Origin: Candidatus Hadarchaeales archaeon | Lineage (GTDB): Archaea; Hadarchaeota; Hadarchaeia; Hadarchaeales; WYZ-LMO6 | DNA: 64,000 bases | Assembly (NCBI GenBank): GCA_038736355.1 | Contig: JAVYML010000002.1 | Location: 124,001 to 188,000, forward strand | Reading direction: 5' to 3' | Part shown: positions 19,851 to 28,576 of the stretch, piece by piece | Numbering within the stretch: the stretch's first letter is position 1 | How the letters are laid out: the number at the start of each line of letters is the position of its first letter | The notes under the pieces: generated by a model | Databases searched by the model: none | What the model was told of the DNA's origin: nothing | Seen by the model: the letters and a program-made list of their open reading frames with translations, nothing else | Made by a program: the position numbers and the translations under genes

Positions 19851-19852
19851 CT

Positions 19853-21163
19853 TCAGACCTCGAACCCAACCTTTCTCGCCAGCTGCCTGAACTCCTCGTC
19901 CCTGAGGGGCATCCTCCTGTTCCCGTTTACGAACTTCTCCCTGATGATCCCAACCAGCTGCTCCAACCTAGGATCCTTCTCCTCCACGGGCTTCCCGAGT
20001 ATTTCCTGCAGCCTCAGCCTTATTCCATGTTTGCCCGATCTCTTTCCTATGACGATGGTCCTGCGCTGCCCCACCAGCTCTGGGGGGAAAGGTTCGTAGG
20101 TCAAAGGGAGGGCGGAAATCCCCTGGAGGTGAATCCCCGATTCGTGGGCGAAGGCCGCATCCCCCACGATGGCCTTGTTGATGGGGAGATGGTAACCCGT
20201 GACGGAGGAGAAGAAGAGGGCCAACTCCCTGAGGGGTGCAAAATTCCACTTCTTGATGTCGTGGTGGAGGTAGCAGTTGAGCATGACCTTCTCCGTCTCG
20301 GCATTCCCTGCCCTGTCCCCCACCCCGAGGAAGGTCGTGCTCACATAGATCTTTTCGTAGAGTCCCGAGGCTGCCCTCACCGCTGCCATCGTGTTCTCCA
20401 CCGCATTACCCAAATCGTCGTGGGCGTGGATTTCCACATAGGGGATTTTGGTTTCCCTCCTGATGTGTCTGATCTTGGCGGGGATACCGTTGGGGAGGGT
20501 GGCAAGGGGGTCGGAGAGGCCCACTCCCACCGTGTCGCAGATGCGGTAAACGGTTGCTCCCGCTTCCGCCACTTCGTTGATGAAGAGCCTCTCGAATTCC
20601 CAATCGGCCCTGGTGCTGTCCTCACCATGCACGAAAACCGTAAGACCATGCTCCACCGCATAGGAAACCGTCTCCACCACCTTCTCCAGCAGCTGGAGGG
20701 GGGTTTGTTCCCATTTCTCGAAGTGGATGTAGGAAACCGGATGGGAGATCCCCACCTGCTCGAATCCCAGTGAAATGGCCATGTCCACGTCCTCCTTGGA
20801 AGCCCTGCACCAGGCCGCCATGATGTCGCCCAGGCCCTCGTCCCTCATCAGCCTTATGGCCTGCTGATCCGTCTTCGTGAAGGTCATCACCTCCAGCCTC
20901 TCCACACCTATTTCCCTGAGAAGACAGGCGATGCGGCAGGTCTCCTCTGGCTTCGGCGTGATCATCCCCGCCATCTGCAATCCCTCCCTCAGGGTGGTAT
21001 CGTCCACCACCACGTCCACGTTGAGGGGAACGGGACGATAAACCAGCCTTCTCAGCTGCTCCCACTTCTCCCCATCGAAATGGGGGGAAGAGAGCTCCCT
21101 CAGAAGCGAGATTTCCTCCAACCTTTTCTTCTGGAAGGGATCGTGCATCTTCGTGAACTCCAT
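19853..21163 (-). CDS. HMGL-family condensing enzyme: candidate (Re)-citrate or homocitrate synthase
   Basis: 436 residues of the isopropylmalate/homocitrate synthase TIM-barrel family. The catalytic opening reads [14 protein letters not shown] (usual form DTTLRDGEQ), and the metal site [19 protein letters not shown] keeps both histidines; [10 protein letters not shown] is the C-terminal family block. It is longer than most homocitrate synthases and lies directly upstream of an isocitrate-type dehydrogenase. That pairing favours citrate formation over lysine or leucine chemistry, as in clostridial Re-citrate synthase, but substrate is inferred. No aconitase is nearby. Confidence 0.65.
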   Translation of the reverse strand: MEFTKMHDPFQKKRLEEISLLRELSSPHFDGEKWEQLRRLVYRPVPLNVDVVVDDTTLREGLQMAGMITPKPEETCRIACLLREIGVERLEVMTFTKTDQQAIRLMRDEGLGDIMAAWCRASKEDVDMAISLGFEQVGISHPVSYIHFEKWEQTPLQLLEKVVETVSYAVEHGLTVFVHGEDSTRADWEFERLFINEVAEAGATVYRICDTVGVGLSDPLATLPNGIPAKIRHIRRETKIPYVEIHAHDDLGNAVENTMAAVRAASGLYEKIYVSTTFLGVGDRAGNAETEKVMLNCYLHHDIKKWNFAPLRELALFFSSVTGYHLPINKAIVGDAAFAHESGIHLQGISALPLTYEPFPPELVGQRRTIVIGKRSGKHGIRLRLQEILGKPVEEKDPRLEQLVGIIREKFVNGNRRMPLRDEEFRQLARKVGFEV

Positions 21164-21186
21164 ACGGGGGATTGACGTTCTCTTCT

Positions 21187-22236
21187 CTAATTAACTTTTC
21201 GAAATCCTTCCACCCTCAGCTTGGCGGGCCTATCCAGCTCTCCCTCCACCAAGAAGTCGACCCCCACCATTTCCTCCACCAGCTCCACGTTGGTGAGGGC
21301 GTGGAGGGTGAGACGTGTACTCCAAATTTCCGACCTCCCCCTCGCAAGGGCCAGGTAGGGAATTAGCTGATCCGTGAGGTATCTGTCCACCGCATGACCC
21401 GTCCTCAGCTCCTCCAGGAGCTGCTCGGCCGCCTCCTTCCCCACCCTTTCAGCGGGTTTCCCCGGCTTTCCCAGGGAGCTGCTCCCAAGGATCCCCCCCT
21501 CCGAGGTGAGGGCCCAAAGAACGATGCCGCTTCCCGGTCCTAACCCCTCCGAGACCTCCGTCCTTATCCTAGCCCCATAGCCCTCCCTGAGCAGGCGCAG
21601 CTTGGCGGCGTGGGCCTGCCTGCTGGCCACATGGGGGGGCAGACCCACGCAGTGGGAGATGCCTTCCACCCTCTCCACCCTCCCCGCAAGGGTGAGCGTG
21701 AGGGGCTTGAGCTCCCCTGCCGGTTGGGTCCTCGCCACCACTCTCCCCCCTCCCTTCGGATAGTGTCCCCTCTGGAGGCACTCCAGCTCCACCCTGTATC
21801 CCATCCTCGCCAGCATCGGGAGGGTCACGTGCTTGAAGTAGTCGACAGGTGGGGCGAGCGGATTGTCCGTCCCTCCCCTTATCTCCACCTCCGCGGGCTC
21901 CCGGGCGAAGGCCAGGGGTGGCAGGAGGACCTGCAGGATGAGCATGGTGCTTCCAGCCGTCCCTATGTCGAACCTGTACTTTCCACCCACGACCTCACCC
22001 GGCTCGAAGTAGATCTCCGTGGAGTTCAGTTCCGCGCCCTTCACCCTTGCCCCGCATATTTCCGCCAGCGCTTCCACACCCTTCAGATGCTGGGGTTGCA
22101 GGCCGGGCTTCTTGCGCTTGAGCCTGATGTTGTAAACCCTCACCGGCCTACCCATCACCGTCGCCAAGGCGAGGGCGGTACGGAGAACCGCCCCCCCTCC
22201 CTCTCCCCTCGACCCATCGATTTCCAGAGGTTCCAT
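21187..22236 (-). CDS. rtcA: RNA 3'-terminal phosphate cyclase RtcA
   Basis: 349 residues, full length. IDGSRGEGGGAVLRTALALA, GLQPQHLKGVEALAEI, GTAGSTMLILQVLLPPLAFA and the C-terminal GHAVDRYLTDQLIPYLALA (with the adenylylated His) are diagnostic. The enzyme converts RNA 3'-phosphate to 2',3'-cyclic phosphate using ATP, a substrate for the RtcB ligase encoded earlier in this window, though the genes are not adjacent. Confidence 0.96.
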   Translation of the reverse strand: MEPLEIDGSRGEGGGAVLRTALALATVMGRPVRVYNIRLKRKKPGLQPQHLKGVEALAEICGARVKGAELNSTEIYFEPGEVVGGKYRFDIGTAGSTMLILQVLLPPLAFAREPAEVEIRGGTDNPLAPPVDYFKHVTLPMLARMGYRVELECLQRGHYPKGGGRVVARTQPAGELKPLTLTLAGRVERVEGISHCVGLPPHVASRQAHAAKLRLLREGYGARIRTEVSEGLGPGSGIVLWALTSEGGILGSSSLGKPGKPAERVGKEAAEQLLEELRTGHAVDRYLTDQLIPYLALARGRSEIWSTRLTLHALTNVELVEEMVGVDFLVEGELDRPAKLRVEGFRKVN

Positions 22237-22293
22237 TAGAAACCCACTTCCCTTCTCCGTTATAGCTTTTCGGTGGGTTTACGAGGATAAGGG

Positions 22294-23152
<859 letters not shown>

Positions 23153-23184
23153 TTATTCCTCCCCTCCGAAAGAAAGAGGAGAAC

Positions 23185-24465
23185 ATGCAGATGAAGGAGG
23201 CCAGAAAGGGGAGGTCCACTCCGGAGATGAGGGCGGTGGCCAGGGACGAGGGTCTTCCCCTCTCGAGGGTGATAAGGGGGGTGGCGGAGGGCAGGATCGT
23301 CATACCCCACAATCCCCAGAGAAAGGAAAGGGTCCATCCGAAGGGAATAGGGGAGGGTCTGAGGGTGAAGGTGAACGCCAACGTGGGTTCCTCCCCCGAT
23401 TACGTGAAGGTGGAGGAGGAGGTGGAAAAGGCCAAGGTTGCCCAGGAGTACGGTGCGGACACCGTGATGGACCTGAGCATAGGCGGGGACCTCGATCTGA
23501 TAAGGAGGAGGATCCTGAGGGAGGTAAGCCTGCCCGTGGGAACGGTACCGATCTACCAGGCCGGGATAGAGGCCTCAAAAAGGGGAAGCCTGCTGGACAT
23601 GACCTCCGACGACATGTTCAATGCCATAAGGAGACACGCGAAGGACGGGGTGGACTTCGTGACGGTCCACTGCGGTGTGACGAAGGAGGTGGTGGAGAAA
23701 CTGGGAGGTAAGAGGGTCCTGGGGATAGTGAGCAGGGGAGGGGCCTTCCTGAGCGCCTGGATCCTCAAGAGGGGGGAGGAGAATCCCCTCTACAAAGAGT
23801 TCGATTACCTCCTGGAACTCGCCTCCGAATTCGACCTCGTCCTGAGCCTGGGTGACGGACTGAGGCCCGGGAGCATAGGGGATGCCTCCGATTACTTCCA
23901 GCTGTACGAACTCATGACCCTCGGCAGACTGGTGAAGAGGGCCAGGGAGAAGGGGGTCCAGACGATGGTGGAGGGGCCAGGACATCTGCCCCTCGACCAG
24001 GTTGAGTGGAACGTGAAGCTGGAAAAAGCCGTGTGCGGGGGCGCCCCCTTCTACGTGCTGGGACCGGTGGTTACAGATGTGGCCCCGGGATACGATCACC
24101 TCGTGGGGGCGATAGGTGGGGCGGTTGCGGGTATGGCCGGGGCCGACTTCCTCTGTTACGTCACCCCCTCCGAGCACCTCTGTCTACCCTCCGTGGAAGA
24201 TGTGAGGGAAGGGGTGATAGCCATGAAGATCGCCGCCCACGTGGCGGATGTGGCGAGGGGTATAGACCTGGAAAGGGAGCTGGAGATGGGAAAGGCTAGG
24301 AGGGATCTCGACTGGGAAAAACAGTTCAAGCTCTCCCTCTATCCCGAAAGGGCTAGGAAGATCAGGAGCGAGAGACCACCGAGGGTCGATCCCAACACCT
24401 GCAGCATGTGCTCGAAATTCTGCGTCATCAAGTTCCTGGGGGAAGTGCTGCAGGGGAAGGCCTGA
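23185..24465 (+). CDS. thiC: Phosphomethylpyrimidine synthase ThiC
   Basis: 426 residues, an archaeal-length ThiC. It converts aminoimidazole ribotide to HMP-phosphate for thiamine with a radical SAM cluster. Blocks seen: VNANVGSSPD, ADTVMDLSIGGDL, GTVPIYQA, DFVTVHCGVT, SRGGAFLSAWIL and VEGPGHLPLDQVE. The C-terminal cluster reads CSMCSKFC, i.e. CX2CX3C, one residue shorter than the CX2CX4C of bacterial ThiC; the codons confirm this. No thiamine riboswitch is obvious in the short 5' gap. Confidence 0.95.
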   Translation: MQMKEARKGRSTPEMRAVARDEGLPLSRVIRGVAEGRIVIPHNPQRKERVHPKGIGEGLRVKVNANVGSSPDYVKVEEEVEKAKVAQEYGADTVMDLSIGGDLDLIRRRILREVSLPVGTVPIYQAGIEASKRGSLLDMTSDDMFNAIRRHAKDGVDFVTVHCGVTKEVVEKLGGKRVLGIVSRGGAFLSAWILKRGEENPLYKEFDYLLELASEFDLVLSLGDGLRPGSIGDASDYFQLYELMTLGRLVKRAREKGVQTMVEGPGHLPLDQVEWNVKLEKAVCGGAPFYVLGPVVTDVAPGYDHLVGAIGGAVAGMAGADFLCYVTPSEHLCLPSVEDVREGVIAMKIAAHVADVARGIDLERELEMGKARRDLDWEKQFKLSLYPERARKIRSERPPRVDPNTCSMCSKFCVIKFLGEVLQGKA

Positions 24466-24468
24466 AGC

Positions 24469-25530
24469 TCAACCACCCAAGACTTCCGCCAGCTTCTCGA
24501 ACATCTCCTCTATGTCCCGGAGCGTGATGTACCCCATGTTCCCTATCCTGAAAGTCTTCTCCTTCAGTCTCCCGTAACCCTGGGCAAGCTCTACCCCCTT
24601 CTCCCTCATCCTCCGGTAGATCTCGAGCCCGCTCAGATGGGAAGGGGCATTGACGCAGAAGATGGTGGGGCTGGTGTACTCCTCCTCCGTGAAGAGGTTG
24701 AGACCCAAGTCCCTAATCCCCCTCAGGATCCTTTCCGCCCTCTCCCTGTATTCCTCGAAATACCTCTTCTTCCCCTTCTCCTCTATCATCCTCAAGACGC
24801 GGTTGAGTGCGAGGATCAGGGGGATGGGTGGGGTAACGGGGGTCTCGTCCTTTTCCTGGGAGCGTTCGTATCTCTCGAAGTCGAAGTACCAGCCCTTGTT
24901 CACCATCGTCCTGGACCTAGCCATGGCTTCCTCGGAGACCCAAACCACCGCCATGCCTGGGGGAAGACCGAGGCATTTCTGGGAGCCGGCAAAGCATACG
25001 TCCAGACCCAGTTCATCGGGAGAAAACTCCACGCCACCGAAAGCACTCACGGCGTCCACCAGGAGGAGCTTTCCATGCTCCTTTACCACCTCGGAGAGCT
25101 CGGGGAGGGGATTGAGGAGACCCAGACTCGTCTCGCAGTAAGTAATGGTCACGGCCTCCACGTCGGGATGTTTGCGAAGTTCCTCGTCCAGCCGTTCGGG
25201 AAGGGCTGGCTTCCCAAGCTCCGTCTGGAGGACTATGACCTCCCTCCCGTTGGTCTCAGCCACCTTCGCGTACCTCTCCCCAAACTCACCCGCCACCACG
25301 CAGAGGACCTTCTTCTTCACGCAGTTCCTGATGGAGGCCTCCATCGCCCCCGTACTCGAGCTGGCGAAGAGGAAGACCCTCTGCTCGGTATCCAGGAACC
25401 ATTTCAGTCTCCTCACGGTGTCGCGATGGAGACGGTGGTATTCCTCACTCCTATGACTGAACATCTGCCTGCCCATTTCTTCGAGCACTTCCGGGTAACA
25501 GGCCACCGGACCAGCCGTGAAGAGCTTCAC
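24469..25530 (-). CDS. Class V aminotransferase (serine/alanine-glyoxylate type)
   Basis: 353 residues from GTG 25530 with a GAGGGAT ribosome-binding site; the frame continues upstream through a tRNA on the other strand and is not coding there. KLFTAGPVACYPEVLEEMGRQMFSHRS, VDAVSAFGGVEF and the PLP-lysine block FAGSQKCLGLPPGMAVVW are typical of alanine-glyoxylate/serine-pyruvate aminotransferases. It could serve serine-glyoxylate, phosphonopyruvate or related transamination; the amino donor cannot be read from sequence. Confidence 0.85.
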   Translation of the reverse strand: MKLFTAGPVACYPEVLEEMGRQMFSHRSEEYHRLHRDTVRRLKWFLDTEQRVFLFASSSTGAMEASIRNCVKKKVLCVVAGEFGERYAKVAETNGREVIVLQTELGKPALPERLDEELRKHPDVEAVTITYCETSLGLLNPLPELSEVVKEHGKLLLVDAVSAFGGVEFSPDELGLDVCFAGSQKCLGLPPGMAVVWVSEEAMARSRTMVNKGWYFDFERYERSQEKDETPVTPPIPLILALNRVLRMIEEKGKKRYFEEYRERAERILRGIRDLGLNLFTEEEYTSPTIFCVNAPSHLSGLEIYRRMREKGVELAQGYGRLKEKTFRIGNMGYITLRDIEEMFEKLAEVLGG

Positions 25531-25569
25531 GGGTATCCCTCTTAAAGGGAAAAAGGGTATTAAAAGGAT

Positions 25570-25646
25570 GGGGCCGTGGGGTAGCTTGGCTAGCCTACCA
25601 GCTTGGGGTGCTGGCGACCTGGGTTCAAATCCCGGCGGCCCCACCA
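25570..25646 (+). tRNA. tRNA-Pro (anticodon GGG)
   Basis: A complete cloverleaf: acceptor GGGGCCG/CGGCCCC, anticodon stem CCAGC/GCTGG around the loop TTGGGGT (anticodon GGG), T-arm CTGGG-TTCAAAT-CCCGG, discriminator A, and an encoded CCA at 25644-25646. No intron is visible. The divergent aminotransferase starts 40 bases away. Confidence 0.95.
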
Positions 25647-25904
25647 AACCTGCTGCAGGTCCAACTGTTGAAATCACATCCTCCAGGCCCTCTCCCGTAG
25701 CCTAGTCACCTTAGGGGTCCAACCGCGAAGGGAGTGGCAAAGGCAACACGCACTCCCCCAAGATCTCCCGGCGAAGGTCGGGCATACCTGGACCGGCTCA
25801 GGAGCCCTCTCCGCGGGAGCTCAGCACATCCGGCGACCCAGGACCTCCCCCTGATCCCGAATCCGCAGGCATGCGTTCGTCCCCACCGTCCCCAAAGCAC
25901 CTAT
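25647..25904. other. GC-rich, hairpin-rich gap with no gene; possible structured RNA
   Basis: No credible protein gene lies in these 258 bases. The sequence is GC-rich and holds several short perfect stems, e.g. GGGAGTG (from 25730) with CACTCCC (25751-25757) and CTCCGCGGGAG around 25808-25818. I could not match it to the conserved cores of SRP RNA, RNase P RNA or 5S rRNA. It may be an uncharacterised RNA or a decayed segment beside the tRNA. Confidence 0.3.
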
Positions 25905-26441
25905 TTACCTACGACGGTTCCTTTCAGCCTTCCACCCTGTCCTCAGCTCCTCCAAAAGTCCGGGATTCGCCTCCTCAAGGATTTGCTCCACCAAGTGCCT
26001 GATGACCTCCCCCTCTATCGGCCTGAAGCAATGGTCGCAACTAAGAGCGTACTCCCGTCCGAAGTAGAGGTTCTCAAGCACGGATTCTCCTTCCTCAGCT
26101 TTCCACTTGGCCTTCACCCTCACCAAGAGTTCGGGGTTGGACCCTACCAGAATTCTATCGATTATGTATCGAACGAGATCCTCAGGCACACCCGCCGTGC
26201 AAACTGGACAAAAAAGGGAGATCTTTCCAGTGTAGAGTCCAACAAGCCAGGAAAAGTACTCTTCCTCTCCCTTCCTCCCGGCCCTCATTTCTTCCAGCAT
26301 CCCCGGATTGGCATCCAACAGGATCCGCTCCACCAACCACCTGAGCTTTTCCTTTCTCACTTCCTCTCCGCACTCGGGACACGGAAGGGAAAACTCACCA
26401 GACCATATCCTCCAAACCTTCATCTTCCTCACCTTCCTCAT
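25905..26441 (-). CDS. Triple zinc-ribbon repeat protein of unknown function
   Basis: 178 residues, not recognised. It consists of three tandem units, each beginning with a CxxC pair (CPECGEEV, CPVCTAGV, CDHCFRPI) and ending in a helix of the form L-V-E-x-I-L-x-x-A/S-N-P-G-L-L. The units start near residues 21, 78 and 134. Single CxxC pairs suggest zinc shared between repeats or a redox pair. The ATG overlaps the upstream 268-residue gene by 47 bases; an inner ATG at 26423 is an alternative start. It is the last gene of a four-gene minus-strand run. Confidence 0.6.
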   Translation of the reverse strand: MRKVRKMKVWRIWSGEFSLPCPECGEEVRKEKLRWLVERILLDANPGMLEEMRAGRKGEEEYFSWLVGLYTGKISLFCPVCTAGVPEDLVRYIIDRILVGSNPELLVRVKAKWKAEEGESVLENLYFGREYALSCDHCFRPIEGEVIRHLVEQILEEANPGLLEELRTGWKAERNRRR

Positions 26442-27201
26442 CCATGCGGAACATCAACATCTCGAGCTCGTGTACCAGCATCCGCAAACGTCCCTCCCAC
26501 CAGTTTCTCCTCCTCCTGAGCGTGCTTATGCTCTCGGGCCTATCGCGGATGGCCAGGTACTTGGCCAACACCAGGTCGTACGTGGGGAGCTTTTCACCCC
26601 CCTTCACCTGCACGCAAAAGCGCTCCCTTCCGTCCGGAGAAAGGACCTCACCGCTTTTCGTGAGCAGGTACTCCCTCCCGTTCGCCGCCTTCACCAAGAT
26701 CTTCCCCTCACTCAGAAGCTTTTCCGTCAGTTCCTCCCCCAGCACTTCCCTGAGCGTACGCAGCGCCCTTTCCTCGGCCTCCTTCTTGGATGAGAGGATG
26801 AACCTGGCCAGCTCCCAGGCCCTTTCAGGAGTGAGCTCCCAGAAGCCCAGCAAGCAGACCCTGATCCACCCCTCCAGTTCCCTCCAGTCCACCTCGAAGT
26901 CCCCCAAGAAGATTTTCCCATCCCTCACCTCCAAGATGCCGATGGGCAGGGAGCGATGCTCCAGCTCGAAGAGGCCTTCCATTCCCCTCTCGAGGTCCTC
27001 GGGGGAGGGATTCCGCTTCAGTCTCCTGCGGAACCCCTCCATATAGAGTCTGAGCCTCCCCTCCATCCTTGCCTTTCTCAGCCCTTCCAGAAAGTATTGC
27101 AGCTCCCCTACGGAGTGGTATTCCCGTCCATCCCGGAAGTACCTTGGCCCCCCTGGACCATACAGATGTATCTCCCCGACTTCCTCGACCTCCCGTGCCA
27201 A
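26395..27201 (-). CDS. Hypothetical protein, 268 residues
   Basis: I do not recognise a family. The product is charged and soluble, with predicted helices in the first half (residues 35-75 rich in Arg/Glu) and a beta-looking stretch ILVKAANGREYLLTKSGEVLS in the second, then a helical basic segment and an acidic tail (DEEGEEDEGLED). It lies between the triple zinc-ribbon gene, which it overlaps, and an 81-residue gene 15 bases upstream, so these are probably co-expressed. Confidence 0.55.
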   Translation of the reverse strand: MAREVEEVGEIHLYGPGGPRYFRDGREYHSVGELQYFLEGLRKARMEGRLRLYMEGFRRRLKRNPSPEDLERGMEGLFELEHRSLPIGILEVRDGKIFLGDFEVDWRELEGWIRVCLLGFWELTPERAWELARFILSSKKEAEERALRTLREVLGEELTEKLLSEGKILVKAANGREYLLTKSGEVLSPDGRERFCVQVKGGEKLPTYDLVLAKYLAIRDRPESISTLRRRRNWWEGRLRMLVHELEMLMFRMDEEGEEDEGLEDMVW

Positions 27202-27216
27202 GGCGACCCTCCCCGC

Positions 27217-27462
27217 TCAGCCCCCCGTCACGCGGGGAACCAGCAGGAGCTCCACCTCAACGGCACCCTTCCCGCTCTCCTCCTCCACCGCGTCCCTCAC
27301 GGCTTCGAGGTTCTCTCCCAGCAGTCGCGTTCCCTCCCCGGTTTTGATGGCCACCTGGTATCCATCCTCGAGTTCTGGTTGCAGACGGTCCCACAGCTCC
27401 TGCTCGGTGCATGCCAGACAGGTGTCTCCCGAGGCCCCCAACTTCCTGATCACCACCTTCAT
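27217..27462 (-). CDS. Hypothetical protein, 81 residues
   Basis: Small soluble protein starting KVVIRKLGASGDTCLAC, with a CLAC cysteine pair near residue 15-18 and a C-terminal strand VEVELLLVPRVTGG. No family recognised. A GGAGGGATG Shine-Dalgarno sequence precedes the ATG. It is the second gene of the four-gene run 27902 to 25905. Confidence 0.55.
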   Translation of the reverse strand: MKVVIRKLGASGDTCLACTEQELWDRLQPELEDGYQVAIKTGEGTRLLGENLEAVRDAVEEESGKGAVEVELLLVPRVTGG

Positions 27463-27482
27463 CCTTCATCCCTCCTTTTTTG

Positions 27483-27902
27483 TTAGAAGGAATTCCTTCT
27501 CCGGTAATAAGCGATGGAAGAAGGGAGTTCACCCGCAAAAAAGTTCATCTCCCGGTCCGAGCGCCCCCGCTCGAACCTCATGGACCTGTAGAACTCGCGA
27601 AATTCTTCGGTCTGGTAATAGATCTCCTCCCCCTTCGCGGTGACCTGATATCTGCGCGGGTAGCCCTCGAGGACTTCCACCCATCCCCTCACAACCATGA
27701 GCTCCAGGATCCGGCGCATCCTGTCCCGGCGCTGGTGGCTCCTCACTCCATACCTCATCAGCTGGTAGAGGGTGAAGGGCCCCTCATCCTTCCTAAGAAC
27801 CATGTACTCCAGCAACTCCAGTGCAGTGCACTCGGCCGGGAGATACTTGGTCCTACCCCCTCCTTTCTTCAAGGGAATCCCCCGTCTATTTAGGGGACCC
27901 AT
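27483..27902 (-). CDS. Winged-helix transcriptional regulator-like protein
   Basis: 139 residues. The middle part (ALELLEYMVLRKDEGPFTLYQLMRYGV, then RILELMVVRGWVEVLEGYPRRYQVTAKGEEIY) follows the helix-turn-helix plus beta-wing plan of archaeal winged-helix regulators. It may regulate the three genes after it or the divergent regulator at 27983. The specific family is uncertain. Confidence 0.6.
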   Translation of the reverse strand: MGPLNRRGIPLKKGGGRTKYLPAECTALELLEYMVLRKDEGPFTLYQLMRYGVRSHQRRDRMRRILELMVVRGWVEVLEGYPRRYQVTAKGEEIYYQTEEFREFYRSMRFERGRSDREMNFFAGELPSSIAYYRRRNSF

Positions 27903-27982
27903 ACTTTTATACGTTTCGGTAATCCCTAATCGTAAGGATTTTCCTAACTTTTTTAAGGAGGGAGGAAGCAGTTGGAAAGGGA
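27903..27982. promoter_or_regulatory. Divergent promoter between two winged-helix regulators
   Basis: An 80-base AT-rich gap with TATA-like ACTTTTATACG and TTTTTTAAGG segments, the GGAGGGAGG ribosome-binding site of the plus-strand gene, and an AATCC...GGATT inverted repeat that could be an operator. Both flanking genes look like DNA-binding proteins. Confidence 0.4.
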
Positions 27983-28576
27983 ATGCCCGAGATAAGTCCC
28001 TTCGCGAGCGTGGGGGTCTCGAACGTCTTCTTCAAGATGGTGCTAGGGGAAAACACGCCCAAGGCGATAGCGGAGGCCCTGGGGACCAAGCCCTCCACCG
28101 TGGTGGAGCACCTGCGCAGGCTGCAGGAGATGGGAGTGGTGAGGCTAGGGAAGAAGGAGGGGAAGTACCAGCATTACGAAATCGACTGGGGGAAGCTCGC
28201 AAAATCCTTCCTCAGGCACTCCTACACCCTTTCCCTGCTGAGGGTGGGTGGAAAGAGCGAGGAGCTGAGGGAGATGGAGGGGGTGGCGGAGGAGCTGGGG
28301 AAGATGGAGGAGTTCAGGGAGCTCCTGCGCCTCTATTTCGTGGAACTCGCCAAAAACATGGAGGAAGGGAAGTATCCCAGGCGCACCATCTGGGGGGCCA
28401 TCTACGGGTTCGAGGATTCGCTCGAGATCCTTCCCTCCCTGAAGGGAAGGCTGGGGGAGAAGGGGAGGAAGCTGACGAACCTGCTGGAGAGATGGGAGAG
28501 GAGCGCCAGGGAATTCAGATCCAGGGGACCCGCCTCGGCCTTCGAGAAGGCGATGCTCGAGCTCGGGAGGACTTGA
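27983..28576 (+). CDS. ArsR-like winged-helix transcriptional regulator
   Basis: 197 residues. The N-terminal 75 residues contain a clear HTH: VLGENTPKAIAEALGTKPSTVVEHLRRLQEMGVVRLGKKEGKYQHYEI, the ArsR/MarR-type recognition helix and wing. The C-terminal helical part (80-197) is of unknown function. Its 3' end overlaps the convergent FtsH-like gene by 62 bases, an unusually long overlap that would cause antisense transcription. Confidence 0.75.
   Translation: MPEISPFASVGVSNVFFKMVLGENTPKAIAEALGTKPSTVVEHLRRLQEMGVVRLGKKEGKYQHYEIDWGKLAKSFLRHSYTLSLLRVGGKSEELREMEGVAEELGKMEEFRELLRLYFVELAKNMEEGKYPRRTIWGAIYGFEDSLEILPSLKGRLGEKGRKLTNLLERWERSAREFRSRGPASAFEKAMLELGRT

Noticed and set aside
25531-25677. 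N-terminal extension of the class V aminotransferase frame.
   Set aside because: It crosses tRNA-Pro(GGG) antisense; the family N-terminus KLFTAGP starts at GTG 25530.
25681-25780. Possible SRP RNA or RNase P RNA in the GC-rich gap.
   Set aside because: None of the conserved core motifs of either RNA could be found on either strand.
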